This document shows positions 27,655 to 36,489 of a stretch of DNA of 64,000 nt, one piece after another. Location: NCBI GenBank assembly GCA_963804055.1, contig CAWDOU010000004.1, positions 31,469-95,468 of the forward strand. The letters run 5' to 3'. How positions within the stretch are numbered: position 1 is the first letter of the stretch; each line of letters opens with the position of its first letter. This DNA comes from Bog-473 sp963804055 (GTDB lineage: Bacteria; Actinomycetota; Acidimicrobiia; Acidimicrobiales; RAAP-2). Under the pieces are notes generated by a model. It made no database searches, was not told where the DNA came from, and worked only from the letters and a program-made list of their open reading frames with translations. A program made the position numbers and the translations under genes.

Positions 27655-29911
27655 TCACGTCGCCGCCGCCGACGTCGTCGTCTTCTTGATCCGCCGTCGC
27701 ACCGGAGCCGGCGTCGGAGCCGGACCCTTGACCGCCGGCGCGTCGACCGACATCGACAGGGGCAGTCCGACCTGGACGAAGCGTCCCGCCGCCGGGTGGC
27801 GGTACCGGCGCAGCAGCTCACGGGCCACCACCTGGGGGTCGTCCGGAACGGCAGACGGGTGCACGCTCACCGCCGCCGGCACACCCTCGACGCGCATCGC
27901 CGACAGCGCCGCCGACACCGTCAGCAGCCCGACCGCATCAGCGACCTCGTCGACGAGCGGCGCGGCCGACCCGTCGCCGTCGACCCGGTCCCCGCCATCG
28001 TCCCCGCCGAACAGTCCCAACGCCCGCAGCAGCCCCGTCCGGTGCGCATCCGTCACGCAGCACACCGTCAACCACCCGTCCTTGGCTCGATACAAATGGG
28101 ACCACATCGTCGGCCCCCACAAGTCCGCGCCGACCCGATCGGGCACGACACCCGTCACCCGTCGCCAACGCCGCCACGTCCTCGGACTGGAACACCGTCG
28201 CCGTCAACGCCAGCGACGCCGTCACCCCCGTCACCGCCACGCCCCGGGCCCGTCCCAACAAGGCGAGCACGACGCCCGCCCCGAGCAACAACCCGGTCCC
28301 GTAGTCGTTCGCCGTGAAGTTGACCGGCACCGGCCGCACGCCGCCACCCTGCGTCATCTCCATGCCAGTCGCCGCCTGGACGACGTAATCGAACGACGGC
28401 CGGCCGGCCAGCGGCCCGGCCACGCCGAACCCCTTGGCCCTCGCGTAGACGAGGTCGGGATTCACGGCACGCAGCGCGCCCTCGTCCAGCCCGAGCCGCT
28501 CCCAGGCGCCCGCCATGGCGTTCTCGACGACCACGTCCGACGCGGCGACGAGGTCGAGCAGCCGCACCCGGTCCTCAGGGGTCTTGAGGTCGAGGACGAT
28601 CCCCCGCTTCGAGCGATTGGCGTCGACATAGATATTGGGCAGCACCGGCATCATCTGGAACCCGCCCTCGCCACCGGGCGGCTCCACCTTCACGACTTCG
28701 GCGCCCAGCTCGGCCAGCAGGCGCGAGGCGAGGGGTCCGGCCCAGAAGGAGGAGAGGTCCACGATGCGGTGCCCACCGAGCGCGCCCTGCTCCGCACCGT
28801 GCCGGCGGCCGGGCCGACGCGTGCCGGACCCGACGGCGATCCGTACCGGCGGGCCGACCAGCGGCACCCGCCCCAGTCTGGGATCGTCGACCTGGACCAC
28901 CAGCCCGTCGACGCCGGCCTGTTCACTGGCCAACCACTCGGCGAGGGAGTTGCACTTGGCCACGGCGGCCGGCTCCGCCAGCAGCGCCGTTTCCCATTCG
29001 TCGGCGCTGCGGGAGCCGAAAGCCTTGATGACCTTTTCCAACACGTCCCGGTTCCACTCGCGGTCGGAGAGCTTGGCGAGGCCCTCGGGCGTCGAGTAGT
29101 CCAGCCCGCCGTCGTCCAGGCCGAGCAGTCGGCACAGCTCGCGCCAGCGTTCGGTGCCGCTGAGGTTGACCATGACGGCGCGCCCGTCGGCCGTGTCGAA
29201 GACGCGCAGGATCGGCGACTTGGTCTGGCGCACAATCCGGGGACGCCGTCCTTCTCTATGGAAGATGGCGGCGGCGTTGAGGAAGAGCAGCGCATCGAGG
29301 AGCGACGTCTCGACGTGCTGGCCGTAGCCGGTCGAGGCGCGCTTGATCAGCGCGGCCCCGGCGCCCATGACCGCCACCAGCGCCGCCGACACGCTGGCGA
29401 CGGGGAAGGGGAGCCAGATCGGATCGTCGCCCGTGAAGAGGCCCTGCTGCGCGCCCGCCCGGGCGTGCACGAGCGGCTCCCACCCCGGCTCGTCGCGCGA
29501 TGGGCCGTCGGGACCCCAGGCGCTGATGGAGCAGGTCACGAGGCGCGGCCGGCTCGCTCGCAGGGCGGCGGGCGCCAGCCCGAGGCGGTCCAACGCGCCC
29601 GGACGGAGGTTCTCAATCAACAGGTCGGCCTCGTCGACGAGGTCGCGCAACGACGTGGCTCCGGCGGTCGAGCGCAGGTCGAGCTCGATCGTCTCCTTGC
29701 CCCGGTTCCAGGCGGCGAAGCGGGCGGGGTCGGCGCGTAGCGGGTCGCCCCCCGGCCGTTCGACCTTGGTCACCTCGGCCCCGAGGTCGGCGAAGATCGT
29801 TGCTGCCAGCGGCGCCGCCACGTACTGCCCGATCTCGACGACCCGCAGGCCACCGAGCACCTGCGCCTGGTCGCCGGGGGGGATCGGCACCGGCGGATGC
29901 TCAGTGGCCAC
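27655..29911 (-). CDS. Fused double class III CoA-transferase (one frameshift)
   Basis: Two CaiB/BaiF-type modules in one polypeptide of about 750 residues: the first from GLRVVEIGQYVAAPLA, the second from HRIVDLSSFWAGPLASRLL, each with its own VxKVExPGG segment. CoA-transferases of this family intertwine as dimers, so a fusion may be a built-in dimer with one or two active sites. GTG at 29911 follows AGGGAC and overlaps the dehydrogenase stop by 11 bp. Near 28160-28175 the frame moves by one base; the final 165 residues (from about GADLWGPTMWSHLYRAKDGW to the TGA at 27655) lie in the new frame. They include a conserved family segment and are undamaged. Confidence 0.8.
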
Positions 29912-31235
29912 GAGTCGTCCCTGTGCCCGCCTTCGACTTCCACCCGCTATCGCCGCCGCCGTCGCCGTCGCCGTCGCCGCCGCCGTCGCTGCCGCCGCTG
30001 CGGTCGTCGTCCCGGCCTCGTCCACCGCCGAGATCGCCCGGCATGAGGTCACCTTCTTCATCACGGGGCAGGCCGAGGACCCGCTCGGCGATGACGTTGC
30101 GCACGATCTGGTTCGTGCCGCCGCCGATCGAGGCCGATTGCGAGCTCAGCAACTGGTCCGACCACCGTCCCGCGTTGGGGTCGTCGGTCGTCCACGCCGT
30201 CGCGTGCATGCCGGCCGTCTCGGCCGCCACCAGAGCCGACTCCTGGACCAGCTGGGCCATGGCCAGCTTGAGCAACGACGCGGCCGCGCCGTCGCCCCCT
30301 TTGGCCGTGCCCGCCAGGTAGCCCGTGAGGTGGCGCAGGACTATCTGGCGGATGCGGAGCTGCACCAGGCGATCACGGAGGATGGGGCGGTGGGCGAGGT
30401 CGCGTCGCTTGGCCTCTTCGGCCAGAGCGGTGAAGCCGCCCTTGCTCCCACCCCCGCCGCCCATGTTGCCCAGCGCCTGGCGCTCGAAGGCGAGCATGGA
30501 GCGCGCCACGCGCCAGCCGTCGTTGATCTCGCCCACCACGTTGGCCACGGGCACCCGAACCTCGTCGAGAAAAACCTCGTTGAAGTGGGATTCACCGGTG
30601 ATCTGGCGCAGAGGCCGCACCGTGATGCCCGGCACGTGCATGTCGACGATGAGCATGGTGATGCCCTCGCGTTTGGGACGCGAGGCGTCGGTGCGGACGA
30701 GACATGCCGCGTAGTCGCTGTGTTGCGCGCCCGACGTCCACACCTTCTGGCCCTGCAGCACGAACTCGTCGCCGTCCGGCCTCGCCCGCGTCTGCACGCT
30801 GGAGAGGTCCGAGCCCGCGCCCGGCTCGCTGAAGAGCTCGCACCAGACATGGTCCCCCCTCAGTAGGGGCGGGATGAAGTTCTTCTTCTGCTCTTCGTTG
30901 GCGTGCACCAGCAGCGTCGGTCCGCACATGCCAAGCCCGATCTCGAGCGAGCGAGGTGGGACCTGGAATGCCTTGGCCTCCCGCTCGTAGATGCGCTGGT
31001 AGCGGCCAGGCAGTCCCCGCCCGCCGTACTCGGCGGGCCAGGTGATACCGGCCAGGCCGGCATCGGCCAGTTTGCCCTGGTAGGCGACGGAACGCGCGAG
31101 GCCCGAGCCGCCGAACGAGACGGCGCCGCTCGGCTCGCCGCCCTTGGCCGGCAGCGTGGCGCGCAGGAAGGTCAGGACCTCCTCACGGAAGGCTTCTTCC
31201 GAAGGGACGTCCGTCTCGGCGACGACGTCCGTCAT
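29901..31235 (-). CDS. Acyl-CoA dehydrogenase with Gly/Asp-rich tail
   Basis: A 444-residue flavin-dependent acyl-CoA dehydrogenase: CELFSEPGAGSDLSS, KVWTSGAQHSDYAACLVRTD, FNEVFLDEVRVPVANVVGE and the C-terminal SIGGGTNQIVRNVIAERVLGLPRD are in the expected order. After that motif, where the family normally ends, about 40 residues of Gly, Asp, Arg and Ser follow, encoded by a CCGTCG-type repeat. The ATG at 31235 overlaps the TetR stop (ATGA). As the second gene of the operon it probably performs the first oxidation of the activated substrate. Confidence 0.9.
   Translation of the reverse strand: MTDVVAETDVPSEEAFREEVLTFLRATLPAKGGEPSGAVSFGGSGLARSVAYQGKLADAGLAGITWPAEYGGRGLPGRYQRIYEREAKAFQVPPRSLEIGLGMCGPTLLVHANEEQKKNFIPPLLRGDHVWCELFSEPGAGSDLSSVQTRARPDGDEFVLQGQKVWTSGAQHSDYAACLVRTDASRPKREGITMLIVDMHVPGITVRPLRQITGESHFNEVFLDEVRVPVANVVGEINDGWRVARSMLAFERQALGNMGGGGGSKGGFTALAEEAKRRDLAHRPILRDRLVQLRIRQIVLRHLTGYLAGTAKGGDGAAASLLKLAMAQLVQESALVAAETAGMHATAWTTDDPNAGRWSDQLLSSQSASIGGGTNQIVRNVIAERVLGLPRDEEGDLMPGDLGGGRGRDDDRSGGSDGGGDGDGDGGGDSGWKSKAGTGTTRGH
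29951..30005 (-). repeat. CCGTCG/CCGCCG repeat encoding a Gly/Asp tail
   Basis: A run of GTCGCC and GCCGCC hexamers encodes GGGDGDGDGGGDSG-like sequence at the end of the acyl-CoA dehydrogenase. The frame is intact here. It is one of several hexamer tracts in this window. Confidence 0.6.
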
Positions 31236-31918
31236 ACCGTCGCCGATGCTGACGCAGTCGTTGTCGCGGTCGCGATCGTGGTCGCCGGGACGAACGCGTT
31301 GGGCCTGGGGAGGCCGACGGCAAGCAGGCCGCCGAAGACCATGTCCTTCATCACTCGTGCCAGCAACTCGGGGTCGGATCGGTCGAGGGTCGTGATGGAG
31401 CGCAGCATGCCATCGAGCATGGTGACCGCGGCCCGGGCCTCGTCCTCGCCCAATCCGGGCCGGACTTCGCAGAGCAGGTGCACCCATTCGGCCATGCGCA
31501 CACGCTCGATCCGGGCCACGCGTCGCCGGGCATCGTCATCCAGCGAGCGGTACTCCTTGACGAAGACGTCGCGCAGATTGCCGTTGCGCAACTGCAACAC
31601 GATGGCGGCGTCGATCAACCGCTCGAGTGTGACGAGCGGCGGCATGTCCTCGTTGAGGACATCGTCGACCGTTCCCCTCCAGATGACCGCCGCCTCCTCG
31701 ATCAGGACGGAGAGGAGCTCGCCCTTGCTGTCGAAGTAGCGGTAGATGGCCGGACCGCTGACGCCGGCGGCGGCGCCGATGTCGCCCAGGCTCGTCTCGC
31801 GGAAGCCCCGCTCGCGAAAGAGCTCGGTGGCGGCCGCCATGATGGCGGCGCGGGTCCGCTCGCCCTTGGTCTTGGCGACCTCCCCCTGCGATCCCATATG
31901 GGCACGGATGTTAGTCAT
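31232..31918 (-). CDS. TetR-family regulator heading a nine-gene operon
   Basis: A 228-residue TetR-type repressor. The N-terminal helix-turn-helix is clear (ERTRAAIMAAATELFRERGF, then TSLGDIGAAAGVSGPAIYRY and FDSKGELL). The ligand domain has several acidic helices; the C-terminus ends in an unusual Thr/Ala/Ser run encoded by short repeats. The ATG at 31918 is used; an internal ATG seven codons later is possible. The gene is divergent from the operon at 32016 across 97 bp and overlaps the next gene, so it is well placed to control both arms, possibly in response to an acyl-CoA. Confidence 0.9.
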   Translation of the reverse strand: MTNIRAHMGSQGEVAKTKGERTRAAIMAAATELFRERGFRETSLGDIGAAAGVSGPAIYRYFDSKGELLSVLIEEAAVIWRGTVDDVLNEDMPPLVTLERLIDAAIVLQLRNGNLRDVFVKEYRSLDDDARRRVARIERVRMAEWVHLLCEVRPGLGEDEARAAVTMLDGMLRSITTLDRSDPELLARVMKDMVFGGLLAVGLPRPNAFVPATTIATATTTASASATV

Positions 31919-31942
31919 CGTTCAGAAATCTGGCCGAACTCG

Positions 31943-31987
31943 TTGACTCCGCCCATGCGGCATGCTTAAAGTTTAATCACCATTAAC
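31943..31987 (+). promoter_or_regulatory. Divergent promoter and likely TetR operator
   Basis: TTGACT at 31943-31948 and TAAAGT at 31967-31972 are spaced by 18 bp and face the right-hand operon. Directly after lies TTAAT-CACC-ATTAA (31973-31986), a palindrome with perfect 5-bp arms and a good candidate site for the divergent TetR protein. This is the only A/T-rich stretch in the 97-bp gap. Confidence 0.6.
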
Positions 31988-32015
31988 AAAAGCGCAAGGG
32001 ACGGGGAGGCGAGTC

Positions 32016-33161
32016 GTGGAGTTCGGCTTGTTCATGGAGCTGTCGGTGCCACGTCCGTGGACGGCGGACTCCGAACGCCAGGTCTACGAGAACGCGCTGG
32101 AGCAGGTGCGCCTGGCCGACGAGCTCGGCTTCGACTACATCTGGGCCGTCGAGCACCACTTCTTGGAGGAGTACTCGCACTGCTCGGGCCCCGACATCTT
32201 CCTGTCGGCGGCGGCGACCATGACCAAGCGCATCAGGGTGGGGCACGGCGTGGTGGCGTGTGTGCCGCAGTACCAGAGCCCGATCCGGGTGGCGGAGCGG
32301 GCGGCGGTCCTCGACATCATCTCGGGCGGACGTTTGGAGTTGGGGACCGGCCGTTCCGCGACGTGGCCGGAGCTGAGCGGGTTCGGCGCCAACCCCGACG
32401 ACACCAAGAAGACCTGGGACGAGTTCGTCCGGGTCATCCCCAAGATGTGGATGCAGGAGCGCTTCGGTTGGAACGGGCGCATGTTCTCCATGCCCGAGCG
32501 CGCCATCCTGCCCAAGCCGCTGCAGAAGCCGCACCCGCCGATGTGGGTGGCCGTGACGTCGCCGGGGACCGAGATCGACGCGGCCGACCGGGGGTTGGGT
32601 TGCCTCGGATTGTCGCCGGGAGGGTTCGCCGACTCGGAGAAGAAGGTGTTGAACTACCGCAAGCACATTGAGACCTGCGACCCGGTGGGGGCCTTCGTGA
32701 ACGACAAGGTCCTGACGGTGAACTTCCTGTCGTGCTGCGAAGACGGCGACCTGGGCCGGCGCAACGGGCTCAAGGTCGCGTCGATGTTCTCCTACATGGC
32801 GGCGCAGCTCCTGTCGGCCAAGGAGGTCCTGCCGACGCACTCGTACCCGTCGGAGGGGTTGCTGCCCGCCCTGCGGCGGGAGTCCGGGTCGCCCGGCGAT
32901 GCCGCCAAGGCCTTCAAGGGGGTGACCATGGGGACGCCCGACGACGTGGCCGACGCCATCACGGCGTGGGAGAACGTCGGGTTCGACGGCATCAACTTCA
33001 TCCACCAGTTCATGGAGGTGGTGCCCCAGCAGTACGTGCTCGACTCCATGCGGCTGTTCGCCGAGGAGGTCATGCCCCGCTTCAAGACCAGAGACGGGAC
33101 ATCACGACGACCTGTCGTGGCTGCGGGAGCTGGCGTGCCCGCCGGGGCGGGGGTGGCCTGA
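32016..33161 (+). CDS. Luciferase-like (LLM class) oxidoreductase
   Basis: A 381-residue luciferase-family flavin/F420 oxidoreductase with MEFGLFMELSVPRP at the N-terminus, WAVEHHFLEEYSHCSGP (the typical EHH motif) and ISGGRLELGTGRSATWPEL. GTG at 32016 follows GGGGAGGCG. The last 25 residues, Ala/Gly/Val-rich, lie outside the fold. It is the first gene of the right-hand operon and overlaps the next gene by TGATG. Proteins with this EHH motif often act as monooxygenases or reductases on hydrophobic carbonyl compounds; the substrate here is unknown. Confidence 0.87.
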   Translation: MEFGLFMELSVPRPWTADSERQVYENALEQVRLADELGFDYIWAVEHHFLEEYSHCSGPDIFLSAAATMTKRIRVGHGVVACVPQYQSPIRVAERAAVLDIISGGRLELGTGRSATWPELSGFGANPDDTKKTWDEFVRVIPKMWMQERFGWNGRMFSMPERAILPKPLQKPHPPMWVAVTSPGTEIDAADRGLGCLGLSPGGFADSEKKVLNYRKHIETCDPVGAFVNDKVLTVNFLSCCEDGDLGRRNGLKVASMFSYMAAQLLSAKEVLPTHSYPSEGLLPALRRESGSPGDAAKAFKGVTMGTPDDVADAITAWENVGFDGINFIHQFMEVVPQQYVLDSMRLFAEEVMPRFKTRDGTSRRPVVAAGAGVPAGAGVA

Positions 33162-33940
33162 TGCCACTCGCCGGTTCCTTGGACATCCGCCCGCTGATCG
33201 ACGGCTCGCCGGAGGTCGTCCTCGACGACGGTGTCGAGCTGCGGGTCGACGACGTGGACATCCTGCAGGTGCTCTACGAGGTGCGGGTGGCCGACCGGGA
33301 GTCGTTGGTGCCGCCGGCTTTGAACCCGACCATTCCGCCAGTCATCTCGTTCCTCGTCTACCGGGCGAAGGAGAGCTCGTTCGGGCCGTTTGCACTGGCC
33401 CAGCTTCGGCTGACCGCACGCTCGGGCGTGCGTCCCCGCGCCTATCTGATTTCGGCCCGGTGCGACAACCCGGAACTCTCCTCCTTGTTGGCCCGTTCGT
33501 GGGGCTTCCGGGTGACGCCGGGGGAGATCACGCTGCGGCGGTTCCACGACCGGGTGGACTGCACCGTGTCGGAGGCTGCGAGCGACAGCGGACGTGGGTC
33601 ACGGACGATCCTGGACGTGTCGTTGGTCGATCCGGTCCCGGTCACCGGCCACGACGTGCAGTACCCGCCGGGCATGCACTTGGCCCGCATCGAACGGGAC
33701 GGACTGTGGGTGCCGCGGATCGTCCAGGTGGACTCCGAGTACGAGTTCCGCCGGGCCGACCGGGGGCGACCGTCGCTCACCTCCTTCGACCCGGCCGCCT
33801 GGGGCGACGACCGGCTGGTGCCCGACATCGTCGTCTCCGCCAGCTTCGCCGCCTGCGACATGACGATCGCCAACGTGCGCTACATCTGCAATCCCGACAT
33901 ACCGGCGTCCGAAGGGACCGAGAAGGTCTCGGACAAGTGA
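33161..33940 (+). CDS. Acetoacetate decarboxylase-like protein
   Basis: A 259-residue protein of the acetoacetate-decarboxylase superfamily: the strand FLVYRAKESSFGPFALAQLRL, the RPRAYLISARCDNPE segment and WGFRVTPGEITLRRFHD match the family order. True decarboxylases form a Schiff base with a lysine near the centre; I cannot place that lysine with confidence, and the GEITLRRF region has arginines, so the activity may differ. ATG at 33161 overlaps the luciferase-like stop. There are 56 bp before the next gene, with an internal promoter-like box. Confidence 0.7.
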   Translation: MPLAGSLDIRPLIDGSPEVVLDDGVELRVDDVDILQVLYEVRVADRESLVPPALNPTIPPVISFLVYRAKESSFGPFALAQLRLTARSGVRPRAYLISARCDNPELSSLLARSWGFRVTPGEITLRRFHDRVDCTVSEAASDSGRGSRTILDVSLVDPVPVTGHDVQYPPGMHLARIERDGLWVPRIVQVDSEYEFRRADRGRPSLTSFDPAAWGDDRLVPDIVVSASFAACDMTIANVRYICNPDIPASEGTEKVSDK

Positions 33941-33982
33941 TCGTCGAGCGTGACGGGGCCGCGGTGGGCGGTCCGGCCTCCG

Positions 33983-33996
33983 TATCCTGAGCATCG
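33983..33996 (+). promoter_or_regulatory. Internal -10-like box, possibly leaderless start
   Basis: TATCCT at 33983-33988 is eight bases before the GTG at 33997. That spacing would place the transcript start at or next to the start codon. No clear -35 box is visible. The box would allow the DUF7064-like gene and kinase to be transcribed separately from the luciferase-like gene. Confidence 0.35.
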
Positions 33997-34989
33997 GTGC
34001 CCGTCGACGACCCGACCTCGACTGTTGCGGACGAGGGGCTCCATCCTGCGGGCGACGACCCCGATTGGCAGGAGTCGGCCTACCTGGCGTGGCGCGATCC
34101 TTCGAGCGGGTTGGGGGGCAACCACCGCATCGGCAACGAGCCCAATCGACGGACATCGAACCTGTGGTGCGGCGTGTACAGCGAGGACGGCACCCGTTTC
34201 CGCTGCAACGGCGAGGGGCTCGAGCAAGTGGTCCTGGACGACCCGGCGACGGGGGTCTTCGGCGTCTGCGCGGGTCCGCAGCGCATCTTCCACGACGGCA
34301 CGGCGTTGCGGTACGCCCTCGACGGAGACGGCTGCCGGGCCGACTTCGTCATCACCGACGAGGGGGAGCGGTCGTTTGCCAACGCCAAGACCTTCTCGGG
34401 CGCGACGGGGGCGACGGGCACCATTTTCTCCAACAACTTCCACGTGGCCTGCCGGGTCACCGGCACGGTGGAGCTGGACGGCCGCCAGGCGGAGGTCGTC
34501 GACGCGCCGGCGTGGCGAGACCACTCCTGGGGCGTGCGGCGCTGGGACAGCTTCGTCTCGAGCCGCAGTTTCGGCGGATCGCACGGGGAGGGCGACGACG
34601 CACTGCACTTTCGGTTCGCCTCCATGGTCGGTTCCAACGGGAGCTTCTTTCGGGTCGGGTCGCTCAGCCGTGGCGGCGCAAAGATGCCCGTCGCCGATGC
34701 GTCCATGTTGGTACAGGTCGGCGACGACTCGGTGTCCTGTCCTGCGGCGGAGGTCCACTACGACCTGGAGGGCGGCGGGAAGACGGTCGTGCGCATCGAC
34801 ACCATCGGCGGGATGATCGGGGTCACGGCGCAGCGACACGGCTGGGAGTCTGTCGGTGACGTCACCGTCGACGGTGTCCCGGGCGGGTGGGGCTTCCTCG
34901 AGACGACGCTCAACGCCCGCAAAGGCTCGCACGCGCCAGGGTTCGTGCTCAACGAGGCTATGACCAACGGCATCGTCCGGCCGTCGTGA
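33997..34989 (+). CDS. DUF7064-like protein, paralogue of 21325-22392
   Basis: A 330-residue protein with no known reaction. Near the N-terminus it has SAYLAWRDPSSGLGGNHRIG and CGVYSEDGTRF, and in the middle RDHSWGVRRWDSF, the family hallmark shared with the protein at 21325 (DRSWGPR). The fold is expected to be two lipocalin-like beta domains, as in CrtC/AttH hydratases. GTG at 33997 starts the frame; the stop overlaps the GTG of the kinase gene. In both operons this protein is encoded next to an APH-type kinase, so the two probably act on the same compound. Confidence 0.75.
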   Translation: MPVDDPTSTVADEGLHPAGDDPDWQESAYLAWRDPSSGLGGNHRIGNEPNRRTSNLWCGVYSEDGTRFRCNGEGLEQVVLDDPATGVFGVCAGPQRIFHDGTALRYALDGDGCRADFVITDEGERSFANAKTFSGATGATGTIFSNNFHVACRVTGTVELDGRQAEVVDAPAWRDHSWGVRRWDSFVSSRSFGGSHGEGDDALHFRFASMVGSNGSFFRVGSLSRGGAKMPVADASMLVQVGDDSVSCPAAEVHYDLEGGGKTVVRIDTIGGMIGVTAQRHGWESVGDVTVDGVPGGWGFLETTLNARKGSHAPGFVLNEAMTNGIVRPS

Positions 34990-36476
34990 GGCAGCCGGCC
35001 GACGACCGGGCGCTCTACTACCGCCAGCTGCGGGGCACGATCGCAAGCGTGTTCGCACCGGAGCTCACGAGTGCCACGGCCAAGGACGCGGCCGGACTCG
35101 TGGATCGCATTCTGGCCGAATTCATCGTCGAAGAGGAATGGGGGCCTGCCCTCAGCACAGAGTTCGGCGGCGAGTTCGCAACGCTCCTGGGAGAGCCTGT
35201 CGCCAACGCCGCTTCGCCCGAGCGGTTTGTCGAGCTGCGCCGACAGGCGGCGGACGTCGTCGCGGCCGAGGTCGACAGCACCGACCCGGCCGAACAAGCC
35301 CGCTGTCGTGACCTCGTCGATGTCGAGCGCCGCTTCCTCGAGCGCGTCGACGAACTCCGAGAGGTCGTCCTCAAGGAGGAGCACTCGCTCGACGGCTCGG
35401 CCTCCCCGACGGAATGTTCGGTGACCGCCGATCAGCTGACGGCATACTTCCGGCGCCGGTTCCCGGCCTCACCGGACCTCCGCGTGACCCGGCTGGACGT
35501 GGTCCCCGGCGGTCGCTCCAAGGAGACACTCCTGGTCGCGATGTCCGGGACCTCCGAGCTCCCGGCCGAAGTCATCGTGCGCAAGGACCGGCCCATCGGG
35601 CTGCTGGCGACACGGGCCTCCGACGAGTTCGCCATTCTGCGGGCTGTCCACGACCACGGAGGGGTCCCTGTGGCCCGGCCGTTGTTCGCGGACGACGCCA
35701 GAAACCTCGACCCCGACCCCGACCCCGACCCCGACGGCGCCAGTACCTCCACTCTGCTCGTCATGGAGCGGGTGCGGGGCGAGAAGGCCGGTGAGTACTT
35801 CCCCGACCTGGCCCGGCCGCCCGAGGAGTACCGCCATGCCATCGGGACGCAGCTGGCGACGGCGCTCGCCCACCTGCACGCTGTCCCTCTCGACACGCTG
35901 GTCGGGACGGGCCTCGACCTCGACGCCCAGGTGAACGAGGCATCCCTGTCCGCCGCCGTGAACGGCATGGCCAGCCGACTGGGCGAGCTGAGCGGACCAC
36001 CCATCGTTGCCGTCCCCGCGGCGCGCCGGTGGTTGCTGGACCACATCGACGACGTCGTTCCGTCGGGCCCGCTGTGCCTCCTCCAAGGCGACTTCGGGCT
36101 CCACAACACCCTGGTCGAGGGTCAACGAGTGACGGCGCTGGTGGATTGGGAGGCGGCCACAATCGGGCCGCCTGCCCGTGAGCTCGCCGCCGCCTGGCCG
36201 GCCGCCACCGCCCTCATGGAGTGGCCGGCTTTCATCGCCGCCTACTGCGCCGCCGGTGGCTCACCCGAGGCGACCGACGAGTGGGCCGTGACCTACTATC
36301 GCGTCTTCTTCGCGCTGGGCGCCTGCATGTCGAGTCGGACGGGCGGCCACCTCTTCCGCACAGGTGACAAGCGGGACCTTCTGACCGCGCACTCGGGACT
36401 CGATGCCCACTTCCGGGCCCAGCGCAACCTCGTCCGGGCCCTGGCCGACGCGGAGGCACTCACCGGCACCGGCTGA
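34986..36476 (+). CDS. APH-type phosphotransferase with N-terminal helical domain
   Basis: A 496-residue protein. Residues about 1-130 are helical (ALYYRQLRGTIASVFAPEL and onward), and about 150-490 form an aminoglycoside-phosphotransferase-like kinase with LLQGDFGLHNTLVEG and ALVDWEAATIGPP. The helical part resembles the C-terminal domain of the kinase at 22389 (both have an LR-x-I/V-P pattern followed by a long helix), so the two proteins carry the same modules in opposite order. A DPDPDPDPD run at about residues 242-250 lies inside the kinase. GTG at 34986 overlaps the upstream stop. It likely phosphorylates a small hydroxylated acid or CoA ester rather than a drug. Confidence 0.82.
   Translation: MRQPADDRALYYRQLRGTIASVFAPELTSATAKDAAGLVDRILAEFIVEEEWGPALSTEFGGEFATLLGEPVANAASPERFVELRRQAADVVAAEVDSTDPAEQARCRDLVDVERRFLERVDELREVVLKEEHSLDGSASPTECSVTADQLTAYFRRRFPASPDLRVTRLDVVPGGRSKETLLVAMSGTSELPAEVIVRKDRPIGLLATRASDEFAILRAVHDHGGVPVARPLFADDARNLDPDPDPDPDGASTSTLLVMERVRGEKAGEYFPDLARPPEEYRHAIGTQLATALAHLHAVPLDTLVGTGLDLDAQVNEASLSAAVNGMASRLGELSGPPIVAVPAARRWLLDHIDDVVPSGPLCLLQGDFGLHNTLVEGQRVTALVDWEAATIGPPARELAAAWPAATALMEWPAFIAAYCAAGGSPEATDEWAVTYYRVFFALGACMSSRTGGHLFRTGDKRDLLTAHSGLDAHFRAQRNLVRALADAEALTGTG
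35709..35735 (+). repeat. GACCCC hexanucleotide repeat (4 units plus GAC)
   Basis: Four perfect GACCCC units and a final GAC encode alternating Asp-Pro within the kinase. The reading frame is intact. Loss or gain of a unit would change the length of an exposed loop without a frameshift. Confidence 0.75.
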
Positions 36477-36489
36477 GGAAGGAAACCCT

